Assembly: GCA_902610755.1 (NCBI GenBank)
Contig: CACLWW010000004.1
Coordinates: forward strand, 1-64,000
Source of the DNA: an uncultured Pelagibacteraceae bacterium
GTDB taxonomy: Bacteria; Pseudomonadota; Alphaproteobacteria; Pelagibacterales; Pelagibacteraceae
DNA length: 64,000 bases
Reading direction: 5' to 3'
In this document: positions 61,927-64,000 of the stretch, piece after piece
Numbering within the stretch: position 1 is the stretch's first letter
Layout of the letters: each line of letters starts with the position of its first letter
Translations under genes and position numbers: made by a program
Notes under the pieces: model-generated
Seen by the model: only the letters and a program-made list of their open reading frames with translations
What the model was told of the DNA's origin: nothing
Database searches by the model: none

Positions 61927-62217
61927 TTATAGATTTATTTTAGATAATTCATACAACTGAGCACTCTCTACACACTCAGCGTAAATTGCTTTTGCTGTAG
62001 GATTATTTCCAGTTACGAACTCTTTCATACCTGCTTCATTATGAACATTAACTTTGAACAACAGCCCACTTTTATCGGGTATCATAGCCCCAACAGTTTT
62101 TTCTGGATAAGCAACACTTTTTCTGACACCCATACCTTCATCTGATTGCATCCAACCCATGAAAGTTTCTAATTTACCTTCTTTAAGTTTAAGATACACT
62201 AACATTTCCTTTTCCAT
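61927..62217 (-). CDS. Uncharacterised small protein, possible dimeric alpha/beta-barrel
   Basis: 96-aa ORF, AAAGGA SD upstream. Confidence 0.65.
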   Translation of the reverse strand: MEKEMLVYLKLKEGKLETFMGWMQSDEGMGVRKSVAYPEKTVGAMIPDKSGLLFKVNVHNEAGMKEFVTGNNPTAKAIYAECVESAQLYELSKINL

Positions 62218-62245
62218 TTTTTTTTCCTTTCATTAAATAGTTTCA

Positions 62246-62533
62246 TTATACTCCCTTAATTATAATTAAATTACCTTCAGAATTTTTTTGGCGGAGTTCT
62301 TTAACTGGTTTATATAAATCTGAATTATACCACTCTAAAGCTTTTTCGTAAGTAGGAAATTCAATTATTACATTTCTAGTGTAATCCCATTTACCTTCCA
62401 GCGACTTATATTCGCCAGCTCTAATAATATATTTCCCTCCATAGTGCTTTATAGTTTGTGGGACTTGTTCTGCGTAAATTTTAAAACCTTCTTTATTAGT
62501 CATATTAATCTGAGCAATCACGTATCCGCTCAT
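62246..62533 (-). CDS. DUF1330 domain-containing protein
   Basis: GYVIAQINMTNKEGFKIYAEQVPQTIKHYGGKYIIRAGEYKSLEGKW...ALEWYNSDLYKPVKELRQKNSEGNLIII. Confidence 0.9.
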   Translation of the reverse strand: MSGYVIAQINMTNKEGFKIYAEQVPQTIKHYGGKYIIRAGEYKSLEGKWDYTRNVIIEFPTYEKALEWYNSDLYKPVKELRQKNSEGNLIIIKGV

Positions 62534-62536
62534 TTA

Positions 62537-62938
62537 TTAATAAAGAGTTTGAGCGACTTTTTTCACTCGCTTTTCGCCATTTGGAATAGTTGTTTCTAAG
62601 AATTTATGACACTGATTAGTTAATTTTTCATTATATTTTGAGCCGTAGTGTTTATCGACAGCTTTATTTACACCTTTGTCCCAATCAGTTTCTTTAATAC
62701 CAATTTCGATTGCATAAGTTTTCCAAACTTTTACAGCTGCCATGGATTTTTCCTTCATACCATATTCAAATTTTTCTCCGGATGGCAAAAAGTAATTAGC
62801 CATGTAAATTCCAACACAATCCCAAGCTTTTTCCTTATCTTTTTTGTTTAGATCAGCTAATGCTAAGGAAAAAATAAACAAACTAAACAGTACAATTAAC
62901 AAAAGTGAGAAGAAATTTTTTTTAAATAGTTCGTTCAT
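62537..62938 (-). CDS. Uncharacterised secreted small protein
   Basis: Signal peptide-like N-terminus (FFSLLLIVLFSLFIFSLALA), stop 3 bp before the DUF1330 start. Confidence 0.7.
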   Translation of the reverse strand: MNELFKKNFFSLLLIVLFSLFIFSLALADLNKKDKEKAWDCVGIYMANYFLPSGEKFEYGMKEKSMAAVKVWKTYAIEIGIKETDWDKGVNKAVDKHYGSKYNEKLTNQCHKFLETTIPNGEKRVKKVAQTLY

Positions 62939-63014
62939 AGTATAAATAAGAAAATTATTTAACTACAATATCTTTATTATGTAAAAGATTTATTAAAGTG
63001 TGCGCTAAAAAAAA

Positions 63015-64000
63015 TTAAATCCAAGCGGGAATCGGTAGTCCTTTTTCCTCTAAAAATTTTCTATTAAACAGCTTGGAGTTGTATTTATCTGATCTGTCAC
63101 AAAGAATGGTAACGATTGTTTTACCAGGTCCTAATTTCTTGCCAAGTCTTATAGCACCAGCAATATTTACCCCACAACTTGTACCTAAACTTAGTCCCTC
63201 ATTTTGAATAAGGTCATAAATGACAGGCAAAGACTCTTTATCTTCAATAGAGAAAGCACCATCAATTTTTGCTTCAGCAAAGTTAGCTGTAACTCTACTT
63301 GATCCTATCCCTTCAGTAATTGAATTGCCTTCACCCTTTAATTCTCCATTTTCAATATAATTGTAAAGGGATGATCCAGCAGGATCTGATAAATAAATTT
63401 TAATATTTTTATTTTTTTCTTTTAAAAAACTACTTACACCAGCAATTGTTCCTCCCGTACCAGACGAGCAAACAAAACCATCAACTTTTCCATCTGTTTG
63501 CATCCATATTTCAGGTCCAGTGGTCTCATAATGTCCTTTAGAATTGGCAGTGTTATCAAATTGATTAGCCCAAACCACACCATGATTGTTACTGCTCTTT
63601 AATTCATCAGCAAGTCTACCAGCAACCTTTACATAATTACCTTCGTCTTTATATGGTTTAGGTGGAACTAACCTTAAGTCAGCTCCCATGTTCTTTAACA
63701 TATCTTTTTTCTCTTGAGTTTGATTATCATTCATCACAATGATTGTTTTATACCCAATTGAATTACCAATAAGACAAAGACCAATACCAGTATTACCTGC
63801 AGTACCTTCAACAATCGTCCCGCCTTTTGAAATTAATTTTTTTTCTTGAGCATCTTTAATTAATGCTAAAGCGGCTCTATCTTTTACAGATCCACCTGGA
63901 TTTAAGTATTCTGCTTTACCATAAATATTGCACCCAGTAATTTCGGATGCAGCTCTTAATTTTACTAATGGCGTATTACCAATCCCTTCAATAAAATTAT
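63015..64000 (-). CDS. Cysteine synthase-like PLP-dependent enzyme (partial, N-terminus beyond the window)
   Basis: Frame is open from 63015 to the window edge; reads ...GGTIVEGTAGNTGIGLCLIGNSIGYKTIIVMNDNQTQEK... and SSGTGGTIAGVSSFLK, SLGTSCGVN. Confidence 0.9.
   Translation of the reverse strand, partial: NFIEGIGNTPLVKLRAASEITGCNIYGKAEYLNPGGSVKDRAALALIKDAQEKKLISKGGTIVEGTAGNTGIGLCLIGNSIGYKTIIVMNDNQTQEKKDMLKNMGADLRLVPPKPYKDEGNYVKVAGRLADELKSSNNHGVVWANQFDNTANSKGHYETTGPEIWMQTDGKVDGFVCSSGTGGTIAGVSSFLKEKNKNIKIYLSDPAGSSLYNYIENGELKGEGNSITEGIGSSRVTANFAEAKIDGAFSIEDKESLPVIYDLIQNEGLSLGTSCGVNIAGAIRLGKKLGPGKTIVTILCDRSDKYNSKLFNRKFLEEKGLPIPAWI

Overview
This 64 kb AT-rich, very gene-dense window has the gene content and order of a streamlined marine alphaproteobacterium, most likely SAR11/Pelagibacterales (inferred from protein families and synteny; no search was run). 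Most of it is core genome: dnaB-rplI-rpsR-rpsF, fabD-fabG-acpP-gmk, rsmA-pdxA-surA-lptD-lptG-lptF, pepA-ndk, purN/purM, hdaA-aspS, accBC-aroQ, thiSG, rne, a PBP1a gene, prfB, tyrS, anmK, an iscR-suf operon, glutaminase/glnA. The right third is more accessory: EamA transporters, two aldehyde dehydrogenases, DUF779, GYD, CcdA, a gamma-butyrobetaine-hydroxylase-like gene, an SMR protein, SRAP, and an operon of small uncharacterised proteins. No tRNA, rRNA, CRISPR array or transposon was recognised. The strongest leads are: (1) an unlisted 14-codon ORF, MKKHTKCCCRLINQ, just upstream of an EamA (O-acetylserine/cysteine exporter family) gene, resembling a cysteine-responsive leader peptide; (2) an 11-bp perfect GC-rich hairpin with a GGAA loop directly before the DUF779 start codon; (3) an aldehyde dehydrogenase with a 57-residue Lys/Arg-rich extension and an internal start with a strong Shine-Dalgarno sequence; (4) an SMR homologue lacking the essential TM1 glutamate; (5) an RNase E lacking the Zn-link; (6) a prfB programmed frameshift; (7) a small-protein operon at 60.5-62.9 kb.
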